Source: CAZAYP01 sp964489425 [NCBI: uncultured Verrucomicrobiota bacterium]
GTDB taxonomy: Bacteria; Verrucomicrobiota; Kiritimatiellia; RZYC01
Assembly (NCBI GenBank): GCA_964489425.1
Contig: CAZAYP010000003.1
Span: forward strand, 100,257 to 164,256
Direction: 5' to 3'
DNA: 64,000 nt
Shown: positions 45,515-54,615 of the stretch, in pieces
Numbering within the stretch: the stretch's first letter is position 1
Layout of the letters: each line of letters begins with the position of its first letter
Translations under genes and position numbers: made by a program
The notes under the pieces: generated by a model
What the model was told of the DNA's origin: nothing
Databases searched by the model: none
The model's input: only the letters and a program-made list of their open reading frames with translations

Positions 45515-47053
45515 TCAGGGGGCCGGGGGTTCCAGGCCGGCGGGCGCGCGGTCATCTTCGGTCACCAGGAGCAGCATATCGCCTCGCCACTGATGATACG
45601 TACCAAGGAGCACGAGGCAATCAAATTGCGTCAGCCGCAGGTCCACCTCGGCGGCGATCAGCGCATTCTGGTAGTCCAGCGTGTTGAGCACCGTGGTCTT
45701 GGCGGCCACCAGGCGCTCCAGCTCGTGGCCCATGTTCTGGCGCGAGAGCTCCACGATGGCCCGCCCCAGCTCCAGCTTGCGGCGGCTGGTGTCCCAATCC
45801 TCGTAGAACTCGCGCACCGCGTTGACCAGCGCCGCCTGCCGGTTGGCCGCCTGCAGCTCCACGCGCCGCAAGTCCTCGTTGGCCCGGAGGAACCGCTCGC
45901 GCGCCGCCGTGTTGCGCACGGGCAGGGCCAGCACGCCGGCCGCGGACACCTCGTAATGGCCGGGTGCGATGTCGCCGAACGCCCGTGCGGCGCTGGCGGC
46001 GTCGTAGCCCTCGATGCCCGTGCCCAGCACCATGTTCAGCTCCGGTCGCATGTCGTTGGCGGCCTTGCGCAGGTCCTGCTCGAGCAGCGCCTGCGCGCTG
46101 CGCAGGTCGCGCAGCAGGCCGTCGTGGGTGTCGGCCGCGGCCAGCATGCCGGTGACGGCGCCGGGCGCAAACCGGTCCAGCAGCGCGCCCGGATCCGTCA
46201 GCAGCCCGATCGGCGCGGCCGGCACCGGCCGCGGCTGGTTGTAGATGGCAAAATACAGCGCATCCTCCTCGTGGCGGATGCGCTGCTCCAGCCCGGCGAT
46301 GGCCCGGTCCTGGATCAACAGCGTGGCCTGCATCCGTTTCTGGTCGCTGATCAGGAGCTTGCGGCGCTCGACCTGCTCGCGGATGATTTCGTAAACGCGG
46401 GCGCTGTTGGTGCGGATGGCGCAGTTTTCGCGCCAGATTTCGCGCGTGGTGAGCAGTTGGAAATAGGCCAGGAACACCTCGTACAGCAGGCGCTGCTCGC
46501 CGGTGTCGGCGGCCAGCGCGCCCTGCCGCGCGCGCACCCGCGCCTTTTCGATCTCCAGGTTCGCCATGTCCGGCCCGCGGTTGCGCCACAGGGGCTGGGC
46601 ATATTTCAGGTAAATGCCCGCGTTGTAGGCGTCCGGCTCACCGGCACTGCCGCTCTCGAGCAGATACTGGCGCGAGATGCCGACGTTCAGGTCCGCCTTG
46701 CCGCCCAGGGTGTTGTCGCGCGTGAACCCCGCGGCCGAGGTGTATTGCTCCTGGCGGGACGGGTCCTCGATGCCCGGGCTCAGGTGGCGGCTCTTGGCCC
46801 AGTCCGTGCTCCAGGCGAACCCGGGGATGTACTTGGCCTGCTGCGCCGCCTCCTCGCGCCGCGCCATGGTGGCGCCCAGTTGGTACACGGCCAGTTCGCG
46901 GTTGTGGATGCGCGCATCCGCCAAGGCCCGCGACAGGGTCAAGTCGAGCGCCGGCGGGGCCTGCGCGTCGTCCGCCGCCGGCGCGGCAACCGCCAGCAGC
47001 AACAGCAGGACCAGGCCCGTGCCCGGCCCCGCCCCGCGCCGCCCGCGCTCCAC
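45515..47053 (-). CDS. TolC-like outer membrane efflux protein
   Basis: A 512-residue outer-membrane factor, with a signal peptide G-L-V-L-L-L-L-L-A-V-A-A-P-A-A and two long helical repeat regions rich in A/L/R/E heptads (about 30-270 and 330-500). It supplies the outer-membrane tunnel for the type I system and ends 6 nt before the ABC gene. Start: a GTG at 47053 with AGGGG 7 nt upstream and an immediate signal peptide; an ATG at 47137 would put 28 polar residues before it. Confidence 0.82.
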   Translation of the reverse strand: MERGRRGAGPGTGLVLLLLLAVAAPAADDAQAPPALDLTLSRALADARIHNRELAVYQLGATMARREEAAQQAKYIPGFAWSTDWAKSRHLSPGIEDPSRQEQYTSAAGFTRDNTLGGKADLNVGISRQYLLESGSAGEPDAYNAGIYLKYAQPLWRNRGPDMANLEIEKARVRARQGALAADTGEQRLLYEVFLAYFQLLTTREIWRENCAIRTNSARVYEIIREQVERRKLLISDQKRMQATLLIQDRAIAGLEQRIRHEEDALYFAIYNQPRPVPAAPIGLLTDPGALLDRFAPGAVTGMLAAADTHDGLLRDLRSAQALLEQDLRKAANDMRPELNMVLGTGIEGYDAASAARAFGDIAPGHYEVSAAGVLALPVRNTAARERFLRANEDLRRVELQAANRQAALVNAVREFYEDWDTSRRKLELGRAIVELSRQNMGHELERLVAAKTTVLNTLDYQNALIAAEVDLRLTQFDCLVLLGTYHQWRGDMLLLVTEDDRAPAGLEPPAP

Positions 47054-47165
47054 TATGCGTCCCCTGTTGATGTTGGTCCCGCAGTTCAACCTGAAGTTAC
47101 TGTTCCATTGGCGCATGGGGTTGTCAATGGCCATTGTCGCGCGGCCGGCCTTGTTGTAAGATGAC

Positions 47166-47179
47166 GTTGAATATTCAAC
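47166..47179. promoter_or_regulatory. perfect 14-bp palindrome between divergent genes
   Basis: GTTGAATATTCAAC is an exact palindrome between the TolC-like (minus) and ferredoxin-nitroreductase (plus) genes, with flanks TTGTTG ... AACAAC that extend the symmetry. Its size and form suit a TetR-type repressor dimer. No such regulator gene is adjacent. Confidence 0.55.
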
Positions 47180-47242
47180 AACACAAACACCCAGCCAATG
47201 CTGATCGCCAACCCGGTGGCGACCGCAGGAGGAGATACAGAC

Positions 47243-48124
47243 ATGGCAACGATTGCGCTGGATCAAAGCAAATGCACGGTATGTGGCGCCTGCACGCTGG
47301 CCTGCCCCAACCAGATCATGCGGCGCGAGGGCAACGCCATGGCGGTCGACACCGACTTGGCCCGTTACTGCCTGATGTGCGGGCAATGCCTTGCCGCCTG
47401 CCCCGTGGACGCCATCCGCATCCAGGAGTTCGCGGACACCCTGTCGCCGCTGCCCGCGGACACCGTCACCCCGGCGCAACTGGAGGGGTTTTTTGCGCGG
47501 CGCCGCTCCGTGCGCGTCTACCAGGACCGGCCGGTGGAGCGCGCGGTGGTTGAGCGCGCGCTGCAGATGGCGGCCTTGGCGCCGCTGTCGTTCCCGCCCT
47601 GGGTCGTGGAGGTGACCACGGTGTTGGATCGTCAGAAAATAGCCGAGCTGTCCGCCATGATCGCCGTGCAGATGGAGAAAATGGTCAAGATGAACAGCAA
47701 CTTCATCGGCCGGTTGTTTTTAAAGCTCATGGTCGGCGCCGGCCGTTACCAGTTCATGGACGAGTTTTTCATTCCGCTGATGGCCAAGGGGGTGGCCCAG
47801 TACCATCAACATCATGCCGATATCTGGCTGCGGTCGGCACCGGCGCTGATGGTGTTCCATACGGGGCCAACGGCCCTGGACGGCGCCGCGGACAGCTGGC
47901 TGGCGGCGGGCCAGGCGGCGCAGGCGCTGCAATCCCTTGGTTTGGGCGTGTGTTTCAACGGCCTGGCCACTGGCACGGCCAAGATGGACAAGAACTTCCT
48001 CAAAGCCCTGGGCATTCCAACGGATCACACCCTGCAGGCGGCGTTCACGTTCGGGTACCCGCGGGTGACCTACCACAAGCGGGTGCAGCGGCCGTTCAAG
48101 GCGCAGCGGTTCGTGGGGGCCTGA
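47243..48124 (+). CDS. nitroreductase with N-terminal 2[4Fe-4S] ferredoxin domain
   Basis: A 293-residue protein. The N-terminal 60 residues have two C-x2-C-x2-C-x3-C-P clusters (CTVCGACTLACP, CLMCGQCLAACP). The nitroreductase domain (R-R-S-V-R-V-Y-Q-D-R-P-V, L-A-P, S-L-G-L-G-V-C-F-N-G) follows. The ferredoxin part lets the flavin enzyme use low-potential electrons. AGGAGGAG lies 8 nt before the ATG at 47243; the frame is open further upstream. Confidence 0.92.
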   Translation: MATIALDQSKCTVCGACTLACPNQIMRREGNAMAVDTDLARYCLMCGQCLAACPVDAIRIQEFADTLSPLPADTVTPAQLEGFFARRRSVRVYQDRPVERAVVERALQMAALAPLSFPPWVVEVTTVLDRQKIAELSAMIAVQMEKMVKMNSNFIGRLFLKLMVGAGRYQFMDEFFIPLMAKGVAQYHQHHADIWLRSAPALMVFHTGPTALDGAADSWLAAGQAAQALQSLGLGVCFNGLATGTAKMDKNFLKALGIPTDHTLQAAFTFGYPRVTYHKRVQRPFKAQRFVGA

Positions 48125-48147
48125 TCCGGCCGGTCCGGGGGCGGCGG

Positions 48148-51100
48148 TCAGGGCACCACGACCGTGTAATAGGCGGTGACGTGGTTCACCGTGTCCGTGA
48201 TGATGCACAGGGAACTCGTGGCCACCACGGTGACGACCGGGCTGAAGCCCTCCACCCCGGCCCGCAGGTCCGTGGACTTGTACAGGGTGTAGGAAACGCC
48301 CGGCACGCTGGTCCAGCGAACCACGAACTTTTCGGGGCCGCCGGCCGCCGCGCCGCCCACGGCCAGCACCGACCCCGGATCCTGCGGGTCAAGCCCGGCG
48401 AGGTAGCTTTGATAGAACGTGTAGCCATTAGCGCCCAGGCCGCCCGCCGGCACGTCCCAGATGGTCCGGTAAACCCCGGTGGTATCCGCGGCCACGACAT
48501 GCTGCTGCTCCCAGTCATCCGCGATGCCGTTGAGATTGATGTCGTTGGGGCTGGCGTTGAGGATCGCCAGCCCCGCGTTGTCCTCCGCCACCAGGGCCAG
48601 CCCGCCCATGGCCCGGACGCGCAACGCGCCGGCCAGGGCGGGAAACGCCGGGCCCGCCACCGGGGTCAGCGGCACCGCGTTGCTCATGGCCTGCACCCCG
48701 CGCTGGCCGTTGGCGAGATACACCAGCGGCCCGGCGCCGGCCAGGCTGAGGACCGCGCCCTGGCCCGCGTTGGACTGCACCAGCGAGATGGCGGCCGGGT
48801 TGGCGATGTCCAGGGTCAGCCACCCGCCGCCCCCGTTGGCGACCACGGCCAGGTTGCTGCGGATGGCCACGCCCGCCGCGTACCCGGGATGGTGGCCCGC
48901 CGGATCCAGCGCGGCCAGGCCCAGGATTTGCAGCCCGCCGCCGCCGCACGCGGCGAACACGTGGCTGGTGGTGAGGGCCAGGTCGAAGACAAAGGCGCCG
49001 TTTGTCGGAACGAACGAGGCCAGGACCGCCGGGGCCGCGGGATGGGCGACGTCCAGCAACTGTACCCGGCGGCCGTCCGTGATGGCGACCCGCGGGCCGC
49101 ACACGGCTACGCGGCTGACCTGGACCAGGTTGGTGTCCGCATGGCTGCCGACGGGGACCGGGGCGGCGGGGTTGGAAACGTTGAATATCTTCAAGCCGTG
49201 CAGCCCGTCGGCCACGAAGGCCAGGTCGCCGGAAACCGCCACGCCGCGCGCGTTGCTGGATACCAGGCTGGCGGCCAGCAGCGCCGGCTGGGCCGGGTTG
49301 GTCAGGCTGTACACCTGGAACCCGGCCTCGTCGGCCGCGACAAACACCACGGGGCCGGCGGCGGCGGCATCCACCGGCCGGGCGCCGGTGGCGAGCGTGC
49401 CCACGAGGGTGGGCGCCAGCGGGGCGGTGATGTCCAACACCTGGCAACCCGCAAAGCCCTGGGCGACTAGCAGGGTGTCGCCCGCGACGGCCACGTCCAG
49501 GGCCTCGCCGCCCGCCGCCTGGTGGGTGGCGGTGCCGGCGAGCGTCGTGGCCTGGAGCGTCAGCAGGCCCGCGGCGCCGGCCGCGGCATAGAGCGCGCCG
49601 CCGTCGCTGCTGACGGCCAGGGCGCGGCTGAACGCCGGGAGCCACACGTTGGTCGCCACCGTGGGCGCCGCCGGGTTGGCGCTCGCAATGCGGAAGAGCC
49701 TGCCGTTGGCGTCGCCGACCCAGGCCGTGCCCGGGATGGCGGCCAGCGCGGTGCCAGCCGTGACCTGGGCACAGAGGCCGCTCACGCTCAGTTCGGCCGG
49801 GCTGGCGGCCATCAGCACGTGCAAGCCGATGTGGCCGTCGAGAACCTGGAGGTACGGCGCCGTCAGGGCCAGGTCCTGCGCCACGCCGCCCACATGGTAG
49901 GCGCCGGCCAGCACGGGGGTGTCGGGCGCGGCGACGTCCAGGATTTGCACGCCGCCCACGCCGTCCGCCACGTACAGCAGGCCGCCGGAGAGCGCCAGGC
50001 GGCGGGCGAACCCGGACGTGTCAAAGGTCGCGACATGCACCGGGCTGGCGGGGTCAGCAACGTTCACGACCTGCACGCCCGCGGCGCCTGCGGCGGCGAA
50101 CACCCAGCCTGCGGCCGCCGCCAGGTCTTCGATCCGTCCGGGCAGGCGCAGGCTGCCCACGCGGACGGGCGCGGCCGGCACGGCCAGGTCCCAAATCTCA
50201 AGGGCCGCGCCGCAGCCAAGATAGGCATGGGTTCCCTGCGCCGCCACCGCCTGGCAGCGACCGCCAATGGATCCGGCCGCGTTCACGGCCTGCGCGCTGA
50301 AATCCAGCGGGACGTTGGTCACGGCCGCGGTAGCGACATCCACCAGGTTGGTGACGCCGTTGCAGATCACGATCGCCTGCAGCACCCAGCCGCCCGTCGT
50401 CAGCCCCAGCGTGGGTATGGCCAGGCGCAAGTCCAGCGTCTCGCCCGCGACCAGGGTGGCGACCTCCTGCGTGGCGATGACGGCGCCCGTGGCCGCATCG
50501 ATCAGCAGCACCGTGGACGCCGCGGCGACGTTCCCCTGGTTGGTCAGGGTCATGGTCACGCCCAGCAGGTCGCCGGGCTGCACTTCGCCGTCGGCGGCCA
50601 GCGCCAGCGGCGCCACGCTGGCTTGCTTTTCAAAAACGGGGTTGATCGCGGTCAGTTCCAGGTCAAAGGCCAGCCCGCTATTGGTGGGCGCGGCCAGGTG
50701 CACCTCGGCCGCCACGATGTTGCGGCCGGCCACGGCGTTGCTCGGGGTTACCGCAAAGGCAAAGTAGTTGGTCGCCTCCGGCCCCGTGACCCCGGCCAGC
50801 GCCTGCGTGGCATACCCCACCGGGTCGCCCGCCGCGCCCGGCATGTTGTGGCGGTCGATCTCCTCCCCGTTGAGGTAGAGCACCAAGCCGTCCACACGGC
50901 GGACCCGGCCCGCGATCGACAGGGCGGGAAAGTCGACCGTGAACTCGCGGCGAAAATACGTCGTGCGGTGGCGGTTGGTCGCCACACCGCCATCGCCCAC
51001 CGTGGTGGTGATGCCGGGCAGACCGTACCCGAGCGGCGCGTGCCCGGAGGACCAGAAACCGTCGTAATAACCGTCGGCCGGCAGGACCCACGGCGCGGCG

Positions 51101-52683
51101 GAAATGTCCAGGCCGGCATCGTAATACTTCCACGCCGCGCCCCGGCTGACCAGGACATTGGTTTCAAGGCCCGCGGCCACGATCACGGTCAGGTGGTTGG
51201 TGTTGTTCGCGGTGTGGGTCTCGCCCGGCACGGGCACCACGTCGGCCTGGAGCGTGTGGTAGCCGGCCACCGCATGGGTGGTGTTCCAGGCAAAGACCAG
51301 GTTCGTGGCCGCGTAGGCCGCCAGGCTGCTGACGCTGTTGGTGAGCAGGACCGGCGGCGTGGCCGAGAGGTCCACCAACCGCGCGACCAGGGCTTCGCCA
51401 TAATCCCCGGGATTGGTCACCACCACCGTGACATTCGTCACGCGGTCGGGCGGGACGATTGCGGAAACCAGGATCGCGCCCGCGGCCACGTCGTGTACCG
51501 GCGCGGCCAGGGCCACGTTGTTGGACCACACGTTGTCGGCCAGCGAGGTCTCGTTGGAAACCGGCCCGGCGCGCGCCACCAGGTGGTAGGTCCCGGGCGC
51601 CAGCCCCGCGGTGTTCCAGTTGAACGCCAGGTTGGTCACCCCGCGGCCGGCCAGCGCCGCAGGTTGCGTGCCCACCAGCAGCCCGCTGGTGAGGTTGGTC
51701 ACCGTGACGTTGAACCCGCCGGTGGCCGTGGCCATCAGGTTGGTCACCCGCACCCGCAACGGGATCGCGAAGCCGGCGAACCCGTTGGTGGGGGTGAAGC
51801 TCGTGACGGCAATGTCGCCCGCCGTGGGCGTGGACAGGGTCACGCTGTTGGTCATGAGGTTGTCGATGGTGTTGGTCTCGCTGGGCAGCAGGCTGAGCTG
51901 CGCGCGCAGGCGGTACACGCCGGCCGTCAGCCCGGCGGTGCTCCAGGCAAACGTCACGTTGGTGGCCCTGCCGCCGGCCAGGCCGGTGACGGTCTTGGCC
52001 ACGTCGACAGCGGCCCCGCTGGTTACGTTGCTCAAGGTCAGGGTGACCGAGGTTGGCATGGCATTGACTGTCTTGTTGCTCACCGTCACCTGCACCGTGA
52101 GATTGGTGCCGGTGATGCCCGAGTTGGGCGCCATGGCGGTGATGCCGAGGTTGGCGTAGGGCGTGAAGGTCAGCTTCATGCCGCCAAACCGCCCGCCGCT
52201 GCCCGCCGCGAGGTTGGGATAGTTGGTGGCCCACGCCGCCGGCCCCTTGGTGAAAACGCAGTAGTTGGTGGTGTACGGCCCCTGGTTGTTGGCGCTGGTG
52301 TACTCGACCCGCATGTAATAGGTGCCGTCCGCCATCACCGCGCCGTTGGTGCCGCGGCAGTTCCACGTCACCGCATGCAGCGTGGGCTGGCTCGAGATCG
52401 TGGCGCCGCTCACGCCATCCACGTTGGTGTAGCTGCCCCGGTCGGTATTCCACTTGTACAAGTACTGGATGCGGGACGCGGCGTGCCGGCACAGGGTCTT
52501 GACGAATTTTCCGCTGGCGTCCACGAGCCACACCACGGCGACGTTGTTCGGCGAATACGACGCCGTGTAATTGTAGTTGGTGACCGCGAAGGTCACGTAG
52601 CCGTCGGTGTTGGCCGCCTGCGCGGTCGCGCCCGCCAGCAGGAAAAGGAGCAACCACCCTCCGCATCGCCAGCCGGATTTCAT
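48148..52683 (-). CDS. giant secreted protein with CARDB-like and LVIVD-type propeller repeats
   Basis: A 1511-residue protein with a signal peptide. Residues about 180-530 hold three CARDB-like Ig repeats (T-V-T-V-S-N-K, R-V-R-V-T-N-L, V-T-V-V-V-T-N-P-G-D-Y-G). A jelly-roll-like part (about 535-690) and another CARDB unit follow. About 800-1400 is a long series of roughly 45-residue beta blades of the form V-A-V-S-G-D-L-A-F-V-A-D-G-L-H-G-L-K-I (LVIVD/choice-of-anchor type). The C-terminus resembles the GH57-like protein's terminal domain. The ATG at 52683 overlaps the hydrogenase protease stop, so it is co-translated with the hydrogenase operon. Its role is unknown. Confidence 0.75.
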   Translation of the reverse strand: MKSGWRCGGWLLLFLLAGATAQAANTDGYVTFAVTNYNYTASYSPNNVAVVWLVDASGKFVKTLCRHAASRIQYLYKWNTDRGSYTNVDGVSGATISSQPTLHAVTWNCRGTNGAVMADGTYYMRVEYTSANNQGPYTTNYCVFTKGPAAWATNYPNLAAGSGGRFGGMKLTFTPYANLGITAMAPNSGITGTNLTVQVTVSNKTVNAMPTSVTLTLSNVTSGAAVDVAKTVTGLAGGRATNVTFAWSTAGLTAGVYRLRAQLSLLPSETNTIDNLMTNSVTLSTPTAGDIAVTSFTPTNGFAGFAIPLRVRVTNLMATATGGFNVTVTNLTSGLLVGTQPAALAGRGVTNLAFNWNTAGLAPGTYHLVARAGPVSNETSLADNVWSNNVALAAPVHDVAAGAILVSAIVPPDRVTNVTVVVTNPGDYGEALVARLVDLSATPPVLLTNSVSSLAAYAATNLVFAWNTTHAVAGYHTLQADVVPVPGETHTANNTNHLTVIVAAGLETNVLVSRGAAWKYYDAGLDISAAPWVLPADGYYDGFWSSGHAPLGYGLPGITTTVGDGGVATNRHRTTYFRREFTVDFPALSIAGRVRRVDGLVLYLNGEEIDRHNMPGAAGDPVGYATQALAGVTGPEATNYFAFAVTPSNAVAGRNIVAAEVHLAAPTNSGLAFDLELTAINPVFEKQASVAPLALAADGEVQPGDLLGVTMTLTNQGNVAAASTVLLIDAATGAVIATQEVATLVAGETLDLRLAIPTLGLTTGGWVLQAIVICNGVTNLVDVATAAVTNVPLDFSAQAVNAAGSIGGRCQAVAAQGTHAYLGCGAALEIWDLAVPAAPVRVGSLRLPGRIEDLAAAAGWVFAAAGAAGVQVVNVADPASPVHVATFDTSGFARRLALSGGLLYVADGVGGVQILDVAAPDTPVLAGAYHVGGVAQDLALTAPYLQVLDGHIGLHVLMAASPAELSVSGLCAQVTAGTALAAIPGTAWVGDANGRLFRIASANPAAPTVATNVWLPAFSRALAVSSDGGALYAAAGAAGLLTLQATTLAGTATHQAAGGEALDVAVAGDTLLVAQGFAGCQVLDITAPLAPTLVGTLATGARPVDAAAAGPVVFVAADEAGFQVYSLTNPAQPALLAASLVSSNARGVAVSGDLAFVADGLHGLKIFNVSNPAAPVPVGSHADTNLVQVSRVAVCGPRVAITDGRRVQLLDVAHPAAPAVLASFVPTNGAFVFDLALTTSHVFAACGGGGLQILGLAALDPAGHHPGYAAGVAIRSNLAVVANGGGGWLTLDIANPAAISLVQSNAGQGAVLSLAGAGPLVYLANGQRGVQAMSNAVPLTPVAGPAFPALAGALRVRAMGGLALVAEDNAGLAILNASPNDINLNGIADDWEQQHVVAADTTGVYRTIWDVPAGGLGANGYTFYQSYLAGLDPQDPGSVLAVGGAAAGGPEKFVVRWTSVPGVSYTLYKSTDLRAGVEGFSPVVTVVATSSLCIITDTVNHVTAYYTVVVP

Positions 52684-53171
52684 AGGCAAGCCATCCTGGG
52701 TTCGTTGATAAAAGGGTTAAGGCGCCAGTCCGCGGCGATTTCCCGGGCCCGCGCCAGCAGGGCCGGCAAGGCGGCGGCCACCGGCGGCGACAGGGTCATG
52801 CCGTAGTCCAGGCTCGCCGGCTCCACGCCCAGGACGGTCACCGCGGGCCACGCGGTTCCCGGCGGCAGGAGGCGCCGGGCGGCCAGCAGGTTGACCGCGT
52901 GCGCGGCCGCGGACGCCTGGCCCGGCGCCAGGTCGCTTTCCGCCAGGCGGTACAGCGTGCCGGGCCGGCCGCCGCCCTGCACCGCATCGATCACCAGCGC
53001 CCGGGCCGCGCCCGCGAGGTGCGGCAGCGCCGAGAGCATGTCCGTGCCCGCGTCCACGACGCACGCGCCCGGCGGCGGGTCCTGGGCCAGGGCCTGCGCC
53101 GCGTGGACGCCGATGCCGTCGTCGCCCCGCAGCAGGTTGCCCACGCCCAGGATGACCACCAGGTCTTTCAT
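52680..53171 (-). CDS. hydrogenase maturation endopeptidase (HyaD/HycI family)
   Basis: A 163-residue protease with I-L-G-V-G-N-L-L-R-G-D-D-G-I-G at the start, V-V-D-A-G-T-D and L-V-I-D-A-V-Q, and a His in A-A-A-H-A-V. The acidic residues and His bind Ni of the immature large subunit so that the C-terminal tail is cut. It starts within the stop of the large-subunit gene, and its substrate is almost certainly that protein. Confidence 0.92.
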   Translation of the reverse strand: MKDLVVILGVGNLLRGDDGIGVHAAQALAQDPPPGACVVDAGTDMLSALPHLAGAARALVIDAVQGGGRPGTLYRLAESDLAPGQASAAAHAVNLLAARRLLPPGTAWPAVTVLGVEPASLDYGMTLSPPVAAALPALLARAREIAADWRLNPFINEPRMACL

Positions 53172-54580
53172 GCGGGCCGGCCCACGCGCAGGACATGCGT
53201 GGCGCAGTCAAGGCACGGGTCCACCGAGTGGATTACCCGCAGCACTTCGACCGGGCTGTTGACGTCCGCCACCGGCGTGCCCAGCAGCGCCTGCTCAAGC
53301 GGGCCGAGTTGCCCGGCGCCGTCCCGGGGGGAAATCGTCCAGCAGGTGGGGGTGATGACCTGGTAATGGGTGATGATCCCGTCGATGGTCCCCAGCCAGT
53401 GGCCCAGCGCGCCGCGCGGCGCCTCGGTCAGGCCCGCCGCCGTGGCCGGGCCGATGGGCGCCACCCACGGCGTGAACGTGACCGCGCCGGGCGCGAGCTG
53501 GCCCAGCCAGTCCTGCATGGCCAGGGCGAACTTGCGCGCCTCGTATGCCCGCGCGCGGATGCGGTCCATGACCGAGACGCCGTTGGTGTACTCGCCGTTG
53601 ACCCACATGCGCGCCAGCGGCCCGCACTCATAGGGCGTGCCGCCGTAGCGGGGCGCCTTGAGCCAGCTGTAGGCGCCGGACTTCGGGTACTCGGCGGCGG
53701 TGTCGCCCGCGGCCGGGTGCAGGTCAGCGGCGGCGGTATACCACGAATGCGCCACGCTCTCGGTGACCTGGGCCACGTCCATGGGCAGGGCCGCGCCGGC
53801 GCCACCGACGACCCGGCCCGCGCTGAACAGCTTGCCGCCCGCGGCCTGCTCGAACGCGCCGTAAGACAGCAGGTTGCCATACCCGCGGCCAATGAGAAAG
53901 TAGTCGGGGAACAGCGCGGCCAGGCGCTCCACGTCCGGCAGGTAGCGGGACTCGATGAAGGCCAGGATTTCATCCAGCCCGGCCTGGTAGGCGTCGAGCT
54001 TGTCCTGGGCCGGCACGGCGGTCATCCCGCCCGGGATGAACGCCGGGGTGTGCGGCAGCTTGCCGCCGAACAGCGCGCCGATCTCGTGGCAGCGGCGCCG
54101 GACCGTGAGGGCCTCGAGGTAGTGGGCCAGGAACACCTCCTGAGCGGCCTGGTCCACCCGCCGATCCATCTCCAGCCCCGGGGTCCAGGGCGGCATGCCC
54201 AGCCCCTGGATGTAATCCGGCAGCGAGAGCAGGTAAAAGTGCAGGATGTGCGACTCCAGGTAGCACGCGCCATGCACCAGGTTGCGCAGGATGCGGCCGG
54301 CGTCCGGCACCGGCGCGCCGCCCAGCCACACCTGGTCCAACGCCAGCACGGCCGCCTGGGCGTGGGACGTGGGGCACACCCCGCAGATGCGCGAGGTGAT
54401 GATCGGCGCATCCCGCGAGTCCCGGCCCTCGAGGATCTTCTCGAACCCGCGGAACAGGGTGCCGATGGTGCGGACGTCCACCACCTGCTGGACGCCGCCC
54501 ACCGTGTCCACGCTGACGTCCACCTTGAGGTGCCCCTCGATGCGGGTCACCGGGTCAATCGCGGCAACAATGACTGGCAT
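53168..54580 (-). CDS. NiFe hydrogenase large subunit
   Basis: A 470-residue catalytic subunit. The Ni ligands are in R64-I-C-G-V-C69 and in the C-terminal D-P-C456-L-D-C459-A-T-H462; the 8 residues after His462 are the tail removed by the maturation protease. There is Cys, not Sec, in the last motif. D-P-V-T-R-I-E-G-H near the N-terminus is typical of group 1 uptake-type enzymes. It is shorter than usual membrane-bound group 1 subunits (about 560-600). Confidence 0.95.
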   Translation of the reverse strand: MPVIVAAIDPVTRIEGHLKVDVSVDTVGGVQQVVDVRTIGTLFRGFEKILEGRDSRDAPIITSRICGVCPTSHAQAAVLALDQVWLGGAPVPDAGRILRNLVHGACYLESHILHFYLLSLPDYIQGLGMPPWTPGLEMDRRVDQAAQEVFLAHYLEALTVRRRCHEIGALFGGKLPHTPAFIPGGMTAVPAQDKLDAYQAGLDEILAFIESRYLPDVERLAALFPDYFLIGRGYGNLLSYGAFEQAAGGKLFSAGRVVGGAGAALPMDVAQVTESVAHSWYTAAADLHPAAGDTAAEYPKSGAYSWLKAPRYGGTPYECGPLARMWVNGEYTNGVSVMDRIRARAYEARKFALAMQDWLGQLAPGAVTFTPWVAPIGPATAAGLTEAPRGALGHWLGTIDGIITHYQVITPTCWTISPRDGAGQLGPLEQALLGTPVADVNSPVEVLRVIHSVDPCLDCATHVLRVGRPA

Positions 54581-54615
54581 GGTTTCTGTCCTGGTTGACG
54601 GGTGTTAGGGCGCCC

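Noticed and set aside
42428-47164. 1578-codon plus-strand frame
   Set aside because: A shadow of the exporter operon, rich in R/H/Q/V as expected for antisense of GC-rich genes.
49522-52806. 1094-codon plus-strand frame
   Set aside because: Antisense to the giant secreted protein, which has a signal peptide and repeat domains.
53168-54580. NiFeSe hydrogenase
   Set aside because: The last nickel motif reads D-P-C-L-D-C with Cys codons; there is no in-frame TGA.
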